Below the pieces are notes generated by a model that had not been told where the DNA came from, searched no databases, and saw nothing but the letters and a program-made list of their open reading frames with translations. Positions 37,710 through 49,492 of a stretch of DNA of 64,000 nt are shown piece by piece (position 1 is the first letter of the stretch; the number at the start of each line of letters is the position of its first letter). A program made the position numbers and the translations under genes. Location of the stretch: positions 18,108,001 through 18,172,000 of the forward strand of contig CM076268.1 in assembly GCA_038380795.1 (NCBI GenBank), in the 5' to 3' direction. This DNA comes from Pyrocephalus nanus. Taxonomy: Eukaryota > Chordata > Aves > Passeriformes > Tyrannidae.

Positions 37710-39339
37710 GTAATTGGATTACATTAATTTCCTGATGACGATACTTACTTTGTATTTTGTCTTAAGGTTTGGATTTTGTGATATAATTCTTAATTATATA
37801 GTTCAGAGTTAATCTACAGTTACTGTTCCTTCCTTTTGAAAGGGTTTCATTTTGTACCAAAAATACAAATAACTAAATTGAAGATGTATCAGGTTTTTTT
37901 ATTCTAAAAGCTGATTTTTTTTTTTTTTAATTATTCTAAATTTTGGAACAAGCTCTAAAACCAAAGTTCCAGGACCTGCTCAGAAGATGGATTTGCATTA
38001 CTTTAAAAAAAGACCTCCCAGCAGTGTTTGGAGAATTAGCAGAGCATTGTTAGGGTGTGATTCAGTAGTTTACCAAAATCTCAGCTCTCATGGTCTTCAT
38101 TTCTTATGTGCTTTTCCTTAGCCTTCTTTCATTTTCTGTATCTTGTATCAGTACACATCAATCTTTTCTGTGAGCCTCTTTAACTCATCCATTTGTCAGA
38201 AACTGCTCCAGCTTTTTTCTGCCAAAGTAGTAAGTGAAAGGAGATGTAGAGCGTTGTAGCATCAGGACAGTGTAAGCAACGGACCTCTACAGCTGTGAGT
38301 AGCAAGGAGATTTGAGAAAAGGGAAACTTCTGCTAATCAGGAATGTAGCACCTTGATCAGCTCACTCTCTGCTGGAAAACCTTCAGCTTTCTCTAATGAT
38401 AAACTTGATTGTGAAACTTACTGTCCTTTGCCCTCAGACATGACAGTCAGGCTATTTGCCACTGAGTCATTTGTTTGTTTGCTTTTTAACCTTTATAATT
38501 TCAGCAACTTGGATAACACTGTGCTCATAATTCAGCCAATTAAGACGGTGATGGAGGCTGTACTGAACAGTGGCACAGCACTAGGAACAAGTAGATAGAA
38601 GTAGTAGGAAGAAATGCATTAAACCAGACTTACCAATAAAGACTGATCATGTAATTGGACTCTGTATTTTGCTTGTTTTCACATTGCTTGAAGTGATTTA
38701 CACAAATGCTAGTTTCAGGGGAAATTCAGACCTCATTTCAAGTTCATTGTTAACCATCTTTGAAGTGTAAGAAAAAATTTCTGTCTGAAAGCTATAATCC
38801 ATAAAAGAGCTCCTAATAACCTAAGAGTGTTTTTGGAGGCTGCTTAGAGGCAGGCACTGTATTTAAAGCTGATCTTGAGCTACTTTTTGCATTACTTTTA
38901 GTACTCTTCCTTTTGTAGTGTTTTTTAAAAATTGCTGAAGAAGACTTCTGTTATTGAGACAAATGGGAAATTAACAACTGGTATAAGACAGCTGTTTCCT
39001 TAGAGCAGGCATACAGGACATGTTTTATGATGCAAAGTACTCTGTTAGTAAGGATAATAGTGCATACACAGGAGGTAATACATTGTACCACACATGAATA
39101 CACTTACCCTTTGTGGTTTAAAAAGTGCTACATGGAGACAGGATCAGGCTAGTGAACAGTTCTTCATCAAAAGGACACTGTTTTGCACTTTTTTTGTTTC
39201 AAGTGCAATATTGTAAACATTTGAATGTGAGATTCCGGTTGAAAATACTACAAATATAGTAATTTAAGTCTTGCTTAAAAGGATAGCAAGTTTATGAACC
39301 AGATTAAAAATTACATTACATATCTAATTCTCATTGAAG
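37710..39339 (+). other. ERCC6: ERCC6 intron 3
   Basis: 1,630 bases, GT..AG. The acceptor polypyrimidine tract (ATCTAATTCTCATTGAAG) is weak compared with the other introns. No feature seen inside. Confidence 0.9.
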
Positions 39340-39448
39340 GAACAACAGCTGAAGAAGATAAAAGCAAAACAAAAGCGTCTCCAAGGAATTCTTGGTTTAA
39401 CAGAGTTTGTTGATGAAGCAAATGAGCTTGAATTTGAGGAAGATGAAG
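39340..39448 (+). CDS. ERCC6: ERCC6 (CSB) exon 4, residues 185-220
   Basis: 109-base exon, phase 0 in and phase 1 out, donor GAAG|GTATGT (GT 39449-39450). It encodes EQQLKKIKAKQKRLQGILG (strongly conserved basic helix), followed by a diverged acidic stretch (LTEFVDEANELEFEEDE) joining to EPGPS.. in exon 5. The diverged half has the same length as in human, but lysine 205 of human CSB, a reported SUMO acceptor, is valine 208 here (see findings). Confidence 0.95.
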
Positions 39449-41296
39449 GTATGTATAGGAGAAGGCTATCTTTTTTTTTTTTGTTTGAAGCTAGTTTGTA
39501 AGACTTTTGCCAGTAATGAGATAAATTTCAGTGGCTGGCTTTCAAAGAGAGAGTTAAGAACACTTATTCTCTGCACCTGCAGACTTGCAGATTTTGACAT
39601 ATTCATGTGGGAAGTTTTAAAAAATGGATGTTAATCTGCCTTCAGCTGAGTAGGGATGACTGAGGCACATTAGAGTATTGGGCTTAATAAATTGGAAATC
39701 CTAACATTTTTTTTCACAGCTAATTTGATAAAGATGACTAACATCATGATTGAATTACATTTTAGATGCTGAATGCTATCAATCAGCATTAACAAAATTG
39801 TTTTTTCTTACTGTTGGGAAGTATCACTAGAAATGGAAGGGGGACGTGCTTCTCTTTTGCAGGCTGCAGAGTGATTTTTTTTTTTTTTAAATTAAAAATA
39901 AGATTTCTTCCAGAGCAGGGTATATGTTCTCTGTGGTTTTGTAGGTGTTCTTTCTTACTGCTGTCTGCAAATGGAATATGGATTTTGTAACTCCAGTTTA
40001 GCTGTGTCTTGGCCACGATCACTAATCTGCAATATTCTGCAGGGCGAGTTTGAGTCCCACTGACATCAGTGCATCGCCTTTGGGTTATGCTGTTGTTTGC
40101 AGAGGTGAAAACTTTGTGCTATTCGTCCTATGCAAATGTGGCTGGAGTGGATTCCAGATCTCACAGAGCTCATGCTTCTCTCCTGATTCAACAAAACTTA
40201 GAGTTGTCAAAACCTCAGTAAATTTTTCTCAGGGGAAAAGCATCTTCAATTCTTTTTCTTTGAGTGAGTTCATGCAGTAAAACTCAGGCACCTAGTGAGT
40301 TGAAATGTAACTAGGAAGAGAGCAGAGCCCAACAGAAGAAATGGAATAGAGCAGTTGTAGTAGAAGGGGGTGGAGGTGGAGGAGTTTCATGCATCACCAT
40401 TGCTCATTAAACATACGATAGATACAGTGCTTTGAATGCAACCATAAAAAGGAGCATGCTGGGCTGGCAATTCTAACAGTTATTTTGAAGTTTTGGACCC
40501 CAATAATAGGTATCAGGCGAGGATTCCCCTTCAGCTTCCTGAAATCAAGAGCTTTTCTTCCTCCTTGGTTTCAGACACCAATTATAGTTTGTGTACAGTC
40601 CCTGTATGTGCAGTGTCACTGAAATGCTCTTTTATGACAAAATGCTATGCGGCCAATCTGACTTTTAAACTCATCATGCTAATATTAGTACTGTAGGATA
40701 GGAAGACAGGTTTTGGTTTGTTTTATTTGGTTGGGTTTTGTGATTTTTCCGAAGCATGTGTTAAGACAGTTTGTTTTGTAAGATTTTTGTGTGTTCTGGT
40801 GTGGTAATCGAAATGTCAAATTTCAAGCTTATGAGTAGGACTGAAAAATCAGTAATAAAATGGAAATGTGCAGTGTTGCTGCCTATGGGGAACACAGTGG
40901 TTTCTTGCACTGAACATGATGACATGGGTGGAATTGACAGCATAGGTGGCACATTAGAGTTCATGTGCCATTGGAAACTGTAATTTTATGGCAGTTCTTG
41001 CTGCTGTGTATTGTTTCAGAAGTATTTGCATTTTGATAGTATGTGTAATATTTTCTACGAGAAGTTTGAGAAGTAGGTTGAAGTAAAAATCTCTTTTAGC
41101 CATCTGTTGGGTTTTGCCATTTTTGAACTTCAAGTATTATGTGTGATGATAATTTGGAATTTAAGTTGTATATAAAAACTAAGCTAAACATATATGAAGC
41201 TCGGGGTAAAAAAAACCCCAAAACTGCCCTTGTTCCTGTGTTTTAGTTATACAGCAGGTGTTAAAGGCGTGCTGTATGTTCTGATTTTTGTTGTAG
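39449..41296 (+). other. ERCC6: ERCC6 intron 4
   Basis: 1,848 bases, GT..AG, acceptor GATTTTTGTTGTAG. T- and A-runs near 39470 and 39873. No gene or recognised mobile element inside. Confidence 0.9.
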
Positions 41297-42020
41297 AACC
41301 TGGTCCATCATGTCTGGGTAGTATGCTTATGCCTGCTCAGGAAACAGAGTGGGAAGAGCTTATCCGTACTGGTCAGATGACTCCATTTGGAACTAAAATA
41401 CCTCAGAAGCCAGAGAGGAAGACACGACAATTACGACTGAATGAAACATCTGATTTTGAGAAGTATTTAGCTGACCAAGCTAAGCTGTCATCTGAAAGAA
41501 AGAAGTTATCCCGTCGCAAAGGAGCAAAGAAGAAAGCACAAGCCAAAAGTGTTCCGTGTGTAGCTCCCACAACTACTACAAAGGAAAAAAGTGGTAAAGC
41601 CCTGTCAAAAACAGATAAGCGCTTAAAAAAACACATGAGAGAACTTCAGAAGCGTGCCCTTCAAATTCACTCAAAGGCCAGGATTCCAAAGGAAAAGAAG
41701 TATCCAGAGGCTAAGAAGTTCAGGCATGACCAGGAAGATGACAGTGGGGAGTCTGAGTATGTACCTGATGAGGAGCTCTTCGATCCAGAAGCAGCAGAAG
41801 AGGAGGAAGAGCAGGTGTCTTCTCTTGCTGAGAATGATTCTGATTATGAACTTAAGAATTTATCAAGAAAAAGAAAACGTTTGAAGAAGGTTTTAAAAGA
41901 AGCTGAACATGATGCTGACTTTGTTCCAAGCTCTGAGGAAGAAGAGCATACACCGGGGAAACACAAAGTAAGAAGGTGGAGAGATGATGGAGATGTGGAC
42001 TATTATAAACAGAGACTAAG
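41297..42020 (+). CDS. ERCC6: ERCC6 (CSB) exon 5, residues 221-462: regulatory region and acidic domain
   Basis: The large 724-base exon of ERCC6, phase 1 in and phase 2 out, donor ACTAAG|GTTAGT. Order of features: the conserved LGSMLMPAQETEWEELIRTG and QMTPFGTKIPQ block (about 226-255); FEKYLADQAKLS (about 273-284); lysine-rich linkers (SRRKGAKKKAQAK; LKKHMRELQKRALQ); an acidic stretch rich in D/E (about 366-402, e.g. EEEEEQ); an NLS-like basic patch RKRKRLKK (about 411-418); DADFVPSSEEEEH; and RRWRDDGDVDYYKQRL at the exon end. The acidic domain is shorter than in human. In primates this is the last exon before the CSB-PGBD3 fusion site; the intron that follows here has no PGBD3. Confidence 0.96.
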
Positions 42021-45000
42021 GTTAGTCTTAGACATTTTTATAAGTAATATTAATAAATAAACTATATTGAACATGCAGAGGGCAATGTCTGTAATACTTC
42101 AATGCGCTTCTAGCAGGGTAAGGGAAATCAGGCGGTTGGAAGGATCATAGCCTTCCAGAAGGAATCAGGCATACCTATAATTACTTATTAAGTTCTTATT
42201 AATATAAGAACTTTGCTGGTAGATTTTGCTGATTGTTATAGGTCCTTTGGTAATAAGCTATTTGAGTGTTGGTGTTTTTGGAGAACTATGAATATACCAA
42301 AAATTAAGTATATATTAAAAAAGGTATTACTTGGCATCTTTGTATTGAAGTACTGCCTTTATCTGCAGATCATATACCCACCTTTCCAAAACAAAATAAT
42401 TACATCTTCTGCTTGATAGGCAAATTACTGTGCAGACTGAGAGTGCCTTCCCTCTTCAGAGGGGTGGCACTTTTCCACTGAAAGAGAAATCTTAGGTTCA
42501 GTATGAGGTGGAATGCTTAGTTTTCAGCTTTATATAATTAACTGCTAGTCAAGAAGAAATAATTTGAATAAATTAGTTACATACTATTTCTGTAGAATCT
42601 GTTACTTTATTGAAATCCAAGGCATTTATTAATAGTTTATATGGCTAACAAGTTTATTTGAAAATCAGTATTAAAAGAATCTTTTGAATTTAAACTTGTA
42701 AAAACATTTATACTGGAAATGGCAATATATTATTAAATCAATAGCATAAGATATTTCTTGCATAACTTACATTAGAAGTCATAAGTAGTTAAGACTGACA
42801 TTTATACTGCTGTTAGTCAAGTCTAAAAATTTGAAGCTGCTCTGTTTGACAGTGATTTTCCTCTATGTTTCTGATGAGAGAGGGTAAAAGGTTCCTTATC
42901 TAAAGACATGGTGACAGTGGTGTTAATAGTGATGTTTTCTGTTGCTACCATGACCTAAGGTTGTAAACTGAGTAAGGTTTGTAAGGAGAATCTAGTGTGC
43001 CAGGTGGGAAAATACTTGTTCTAAGCTAAGAACAAGTTCTTTTCAAAAATGGCAGCTGAAACACTGCTAAGCTGTGACTCAAGAAATTTTTATAACCATG
43101 TGTTGGTGATCTCTGGGTAGCTACAGGGTGTGGTTGAGATGTTTTCTCTACTGACAGCATAGTGGTTGAGCTCCTAACAATAATACTGAACAATGTTTCC
43201 ATTTTTCACGACTCAACAGAAAACATTTGAAGGGGCAATGAAATGACATGTAATTTGTTAAGCTCTTAAAATGCAAACCAGACATACCAGTAAAATTACA
43301 AGACTCTTCTGCACACACTGGGAGTTAAAAGATCAAGATCACTGAAATGGTTGCTTTAATTGTTCTCTAACCACTCGCATGTTTCTTTTCTAGTATAAGG
43401 GTTGAGCTTCATATAATAGGCTTCAGCTTGTTGATAGCGTGTTTACATTTAATTAATTACCTTTCATGAATGCCCTTCAAGTAGTTACATAGTCCTCTAG
43501 AAAACCATGGAACTTGAAAACATATTCTAGAGCGGAAGGAAGAATATATATTAGGTCTGTCAGTGAAGGGTGATTGATGTAGAGATAAAGCCTAGCATAA
43601 AAACTTGATTAATGCTTCAGAGGCTCAAATTTTACATTTCTATGGAAATACGAAATCTTATGTATTTAAATAAAGCTGCCTCAGAGAAGGAGTCAAGAAG
43701 TAGAGAAATAAACACCATCTCTTCTGGAGTGATAGCCTGGGTTGCTGTGGAGGAAGGGGTATCTTCTGGTCATGGAGGTACTGAGGTTGTAGAAAACCTC
43801 ACAAAGGAAGGGCCCAACTTCACTTTGACATCCCAGGTTGTCAAGACACATCAGCAGCTGATAAAAGGCAATAGGTTTGCAATCCCAGGATGTTACCTTT
43901 CAAAATTAAAACATAGTTTATTGATCTTGAATGGAAATTTCAGCAAGAGGCTAATCTGAACAATGTCCAAAGGGTCAAAAAGAAATATGTTTTCTATTGG
44001 ATGCATTAACAAAAATTAATTGTTCTTATCGGTAAAATATTTACTGTTTTACTGAATAAAACTGTATTCTTCACATTTAAATTAGACCAATATTAAATCA
44101 TTTTTAATTCAGTGTTTTCATCAAGAGTAATTTATTTTGATTGAAAGTTTTAATATGACTCACAGTTTAAATTCATTCAAAAACGTTTTTTAATAACGTT
44201 AAGATTGTGACAATTTATCCTTAGCAAAGTCATATCATAGACTGCATTTCTTTTGGTTACTGAAGTTACAATAAAAGCCTAAATGAATTTTAGAAATATC
44301 AATAACTGTAATTGCTACCAAAACACTACATCTCTTAAAAATTTCATAGCTACAGTTATTGTGGCTGTTAAGCTGCAGCTGTCCACATTGATGTTTTTAT
44401 GCTGACACCCCCAGGTAATCTTCATTATGGGAAATGCCACGAGAAAATAAAATGTAGTGAATTAAGAAACATATTAAGAATGCTATAGAAATGCTGTCAT
44501 TTGCTTACATTTATATCTTGTTTTGTGTCAGTTTTACTTTTGAATGCAAACGAATGGGTGAGATTATGGTATATTTTGCCCGTGAGAGAGGCAGAGGAAA
44601 ACCCTTCAGGATTACTTTATTCTTCTGAACATCTAGTCTTGTGCTTGGTGATGAATGCAGTCCTATACTCTTAGAGATTGAAAATGAGTTTCCTTAACAT
44701 TAAAACTTTTGAGAGATGGGACTTCAAGAGATTGGTCTGTGTCAAGGGGAAACTACATTGATGCTGTTGAAGCATGATAATTAGCTAACTGTGCGACTGC
44801 AGAGCATCTCTGGAACAAGAGACTGCTGCCAGAACAGGAGCTGTTATCTGCAGTAAACATCAGGCAGGAGAGTACCTGACTCTTTCCTTCTAAAGGCTAC
44901 TTGTAGTGGGTGGCCTAATCACTCAAAGCCAGATGTGATCAGTGGAACATGAAAAACTAAAAGTTAGTTATATAGAATTCAGCTCAGGTTCTCAGTAATT

Positions 45001-45474
45001 CCATTTTTTTTACCTTGTGTGGGTCTTGCTTTTCTCTTAGTTACTGTTACTAGAGCCATGGTGCTGTGCAGATATGCAGGCGGAAAAAAAAGTCTTCTGT
45101 TCAGAAAGGTCAATGTCTAAGGTCAATCTTGCTATAACTTGCTATAACAGTGAACAGTAGCAAGGAACATCAGGGTTATGGAGAGTAAGATAAATAAGTA
45201 GGATACTGTCAAGTACCTATAAAGTAAGTTTAAGATTCAGTGAAATTGTCATTGCCAGCTGTCCTTCATACCTTACCAGCTGAACCAAGAGGCTTAGGTA
45301 AGCATTCTCTGGGTTGCTGCTGAATGTCTCAAAGACTTATTCCTATCAGCAGGTATGTTATCAATGTGTCTTTTGTCAAACTTGACAGTGACCATCTTGG
45401 TCTAGAAGTGTTCAAAATTGGAGCTGTAGGATCTCAACCTGTAGCCTCCTCTCTGGTCAGGTGGAATGGTCAGG

Positions 45475-46028
45475 TGTCATGGTTTAACTCCTGCCAGCAA
45501 CCAAGCCCCACCCACCCAGCAGTGGGATCAGGGGGAGAATCATGAGGCTAAAAGCTAGAAAACTTGTGGATTGAGATAAATACGATTTAATAGGGAAAGC
45601 AGAAGCTGCACACACAAAAGCAAAGTATCATGAGGAATTAATTCAGTGTTTCCCATGGGAAGGCAGGTGTTCAGCCATCTCCAGGAGAACAGAGCCCCAT
45701 CACACATAGCAGTTTCTTAGGAAGGCAAATGCCATCACTCCAAACTCCCCCCCCCCCATTTTTATATACTGAGGATGATGCCATATGGTCGAGAATATCC
45801 CTTAGGTCAGATTTGGTCGCCTGTCCTGACTGGGTCTCCTCCCAGCCTCCTGCACACCCCCAGCCTCCTCACCAGTGTGGCAGTACATAAAGTAAAAGCC
45901 TTGGCTCTGTGCAAGTCCTGCTCAGCAATAACAAAAACATCTCTATATTATCAACCCTGTGTTCAGCACAAATCCAAAACACAGCCACAGCCACTGTGAA
46001 GACAGTTAATCCATCCAAGACCAGCACA
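45475..46028 (-). mobile_element. Solo LTR of an endogenous retrovirus (ERVL-like), antisense to ERCC6
   Basis: 554 bases with TG..CA ends (plus strand TGTCATGGTTTAAC ... CCAGCACA). Read on the minus strand, a TATA box (TATATAAAAA, plus coordinates 45759-45768) comes first, and an ATTAAA polyadenylation signal (45586-45591) comes later, followed by a U5 ending ..GTTAAACCATGACA, the usual avian LTR terminus. The flanks TCAGG (45470-45474) and TCGGG (46029-46033) are a 5-bp target duplication with one mismatch. Five-base duplications are usual for ERVL-type elements. There is no internal viral sequence. A 10-C run (about 45748-45757) lies inside. Confidence 0.85.
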
Positions 46029-48044
46029 TCGGGTCATGGAAGAGCCAGTTTCCTTGAAGACTATGGAAAGAGTGAAAATGAGCCTATTTTCAGCTTTTTA
46101 CCTAGAATCCCAAAAGAAAAGTAACCTTGTATGCATATTAAATGCATAGGAAATAAACCTCTTTTTTGTGTTGTTGCTTTTTTTTTTTCTCAACAAGAAA
46201 ACTGCTGTATGGTTTTCTTGCATTATTCTCAAGCTTTGTAGTTGTGGAAATTGCAAATTATCAAGAAATTTCTTTTTTATTATTACAGTTTTCCTTTGCA
46301 TGTCTTAAAGTGTGAAGCAAAAGTATAAAAAAGTAATTTTTGCTGCTTATGTGTAGTTACTATGTTAAAGTATTGGCATCAGTAATACAGTATCTGCATA
46401 AGGCAACAGCTTGGAATCAAAACAAAAATTAGCAGTTATGGACACTGTTCCCATAATTGTCAGTATGTTGCTTCAAGACTGCTGCTTCAAGGAAGGAATT
46501 ACATGTCATCTTAAGGGAGATAAGTGCCATATCTATATTTTCCCGTGCTGTCTATATAGTTTGTGGATTAGATTTGTTTGACTTCTGTTGCTGTCAAGTG
46601 CTCAAAGGCAAGGCTAGGAAAGCTGCTTCTTTCCATGTTCTGCAAGTGATATCCAAGCAGTTGAGTAGATGGAAATTGTGGCTATCAGAATACAAAGCAG
46701 CTGATCCAAGGAATCAAACGAAAAAATTGAAATGTCTTTTAAAATAAGTTGGATTTAATAGATCAGTTTTCATGTGCTAGCTTTCTTTGATGTATCTGAG
46801 TCACCGAATCTCTTGATGTTTCAGAGTTATAAATTAAAAAAGGTTTAAATATTACCTTTCCTGAAAGTTGCTTTCTTAGAGCATCCCAACTGCTCTTTAG
46901 AATGACAAAGCCAAGACACAAATGAAGATATATTTTATCTCACTTGCTGAGTACACCTTTCATTCTAAGCTCAAGTGTGTAATTGTGTACATCAGTCTTA
47001 ATTTACTTATGGAGAATTGTGGTACTAACTGCATGTATTTCATCTGTTAGGATGTACCAATTAAATCCACCCATATAGACCATAAAAAGTTAGATCAAAA
47101 AAGTAATACTGAATGCTTCAATTTAGCAAATTAGAATAATCTGTAAGGGATTCTTAACTGTATAAAATATAAAACATATTATGCTTCACAAATGTAAACT
47201 ATATTAAATACTCAGCTTGGTTCCTGACTGTATTTTTTAAAAAAAATCAAATTGTGCTCATTACTGTTTTGGGCGCAGAATTTCTTTCTAGGGTATTGCA
47301 GTAAGTAGGAAATGGGCTTAGTATCTGAATGCAGTCTTATATTAAGAAAAAATTTAATTGTGTGATATATGACTTTCATACTTCACTTTCAGGATAAAAT
47401 TGTGCTTATGGCATTGACCATAGACAGCATAAGATAGATTTCTCAAAGGTCATGCTTCTATTTTCAAGAGACCTTGATGATAGAGTAAAACCTGTATTTT
47501 CTGATTGTTTAGGCATACGAATGATATTTAACTGAGCTTATGGACCAAATGATCAGTAAGCTACTGTGTAGTTAAGTTGAAGATGAGCTCCTGCTGTTTT
47601 TCCCCCCAGTGTTTGATGTCCGGGGTAAGGTACAAGACCAAATTGACCAACTGTGATTGATCTGGTCCATCAAATAGTTCTTGTCCTCCCATTGCTTCAG
47701 CCATTTAGATATTGACACTTTTTAAAAACAAATAATCAAGTTTTAGCGTAGAATATCTTACTGCTGTGAGAGCCTTCAGTACTGCAGCTGGAGTAATTAT
47801 ACACTTAAATGAAATAACAGATAATGTGTGTGAAAAGTAAACTTTAGTAAAATTAAGCACAGGGTTTATTCAAGTTCTAGATGTTTGTATTTTCTAGGTA
47901 TCTAATAATTTTAGGAGACATCCCAACATTGATCACACTTACAGAAAATATAATAGTTATATTGAGTGCCTAAATTTCTGGACAGCTTCGAGCTGATCTC
48001 AGACTGCTTCTCCTTGGTTGTTTCTGGATCACTTTTTCTAATGC

Positions 48045-48058
48045 ACACTAGAGGGCAA
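48045..48058 (+). promoter_or_regulatory. CTCF-like motif in ERCC6 intron 5
   Basis: ACACTAGAGGGCAA matches 12 of 14 positions of CCASYAGRKGGCRS, including the whole core CACTAGAGGGC. Motif match only. Confidence 0.4.
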
Positions 48059-49366
48059 TCTGCTTCTTCCCAGGGGATGCTGACACTCCAGTGCTGGCTA
48101 ATGGTGATTCACGTTGGAGTATAGAATTAGAAGCAAACCACCCTTGTACAAATGATTGCCCTGCTTGGATTTAGCATGGATTGTTTACCTAGATGTCTCT
48201 TTGGAGGCTTTGTAATCTGTACTTGTTTTATTTTAGTGTGATAAGTAGCAGTTTCCTTCCTTGGTTTAAGTCCTGTCATAACCCACTCTGATAAAATAAT
48301 CAAGTTCTACCCTGTCTCAGTTCCAGTAGTGACACAGTCTGAAACAATGACGATCAGCATTTGTCAATTTGAGTTGTTGATCTTTTTCTGGAACTCAGAA
48401 GAATAATTGACCCTCTGTGCCTGAGAGCATAACATTGTAGATCTGAAGAAAAAAAGAAGCATTTTTATGCTGTGCCTCTAGAATGTGTCATGTCTGCCTG
48501 TTAGACTCCAGAGCATGAAGGTTATTTTTGTAAGTCAAACATTTAACAAACTGCTAGTCTAAGATAGAGATTTCCATTCCTGTTTTAGGATAGGTAGATA
48601 AAAGGGGAAAACATTGACACTTTATATATTATATGTAAGTTCTTTTTTGCTACTTCACTGAATATATAATATATAATGAAATAAGAAGAGTCCAATAATA
48701 AACATTAGCAATTCATCAGTTTTAATCAGCAAACTGAAGACTATCTTTGTGCATCTTATTTTTTTCCAGCATTTGCTGTTTTTTTCCTCTCCATCATTGT
48801 TTTTGCATCTGAAGACTTCCTGACTTGAGATCAAAATATACTTCAATGAAACTGGCCCTTTAAGCCTGTTCAGCATTGTGTTGTCTTATTTTTTCAGTGC
48901 AATCTACCTTGGCAATTTATTGCAACTTGTGTCTATTTCCAGATGGTGGTGTTTATTTTCAGTAAATAAAATAATACCAAGTTTGTGACTGGGTCCACAA
49001 AGGCAGACTTTTTTAGAACTCTTTTCACCCATTATGCTGCCTTAAGAATTTAAAGTAGCCATATTTTTTTGATGGTGTTAGCTGTTGATTCTGTTGTATT
49101 AGTATTTCTGTCTATAGAACATTGTAACTAGCTATAAAACTCTGAAGGCCTGTAACTAAATAGTAAGGAGTGCATGCATCTTTGAATATATCAGATATTT
49201 TGAGCATTTACTTGCAAATTTGGTCCTCCAAAAGATAACTATTTTAAATCATTACATCAGCGAATGTGTTCTTGTTGGGTTTTTGCCTGATTGAAAGTTT
49301 TGTGTCGTTTTCATAGACTATCTTTTCCATGTTATAATTGAATGTTGACTCTTTGTGTCATTCCAG

Positions 49367-49492
49367 GAAGTGGCAAAAAGAACGTTTGAAGGACAAAAAA
49401 CATCAAACAGCTGAGGAACTTTCTGAAGAAAGTGATGTGGAATTTGAAGAGGGTTTCAAAGTACCAGGATTTCTCTTCAAAAAGCTATTTAA
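49367..49492 (+). CDS. ERCC6: ERCC6 (CSB) exon 6, residues 462-504
   Basis: 126-base exon between GTCATTCCAG and TTTAA|GTATGT (GT 49493-49494), phase 2 in and out. It encodes [42 protein letters not shown]. The second half ([15 protein letters not shown]) is nearly invariant in CSB and leads directly into the helicase core ([13 protein letters not shown]..). [10 protein letters not shown] resembles a CK2-type acidic serine cluster. Confidence 0.95.

Larger units (their letters stand above)
42021..49366 (+). other. ERCC6: ERCC6 intron 5
   Basis: 7,346 bases, GT..AG, the largest complete intron in the window. It contains an antisense solo LTR (45475-46028) and a CTCF-like motif at 48045-48058. 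There is no piggyBac-derived frame like primate PGBD3, which sits in this intron. The longest open frame in it (43612-43959, 115 codons, plus strand) has no recognisable domain and no clear acceptor. Confidence 0.9.
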
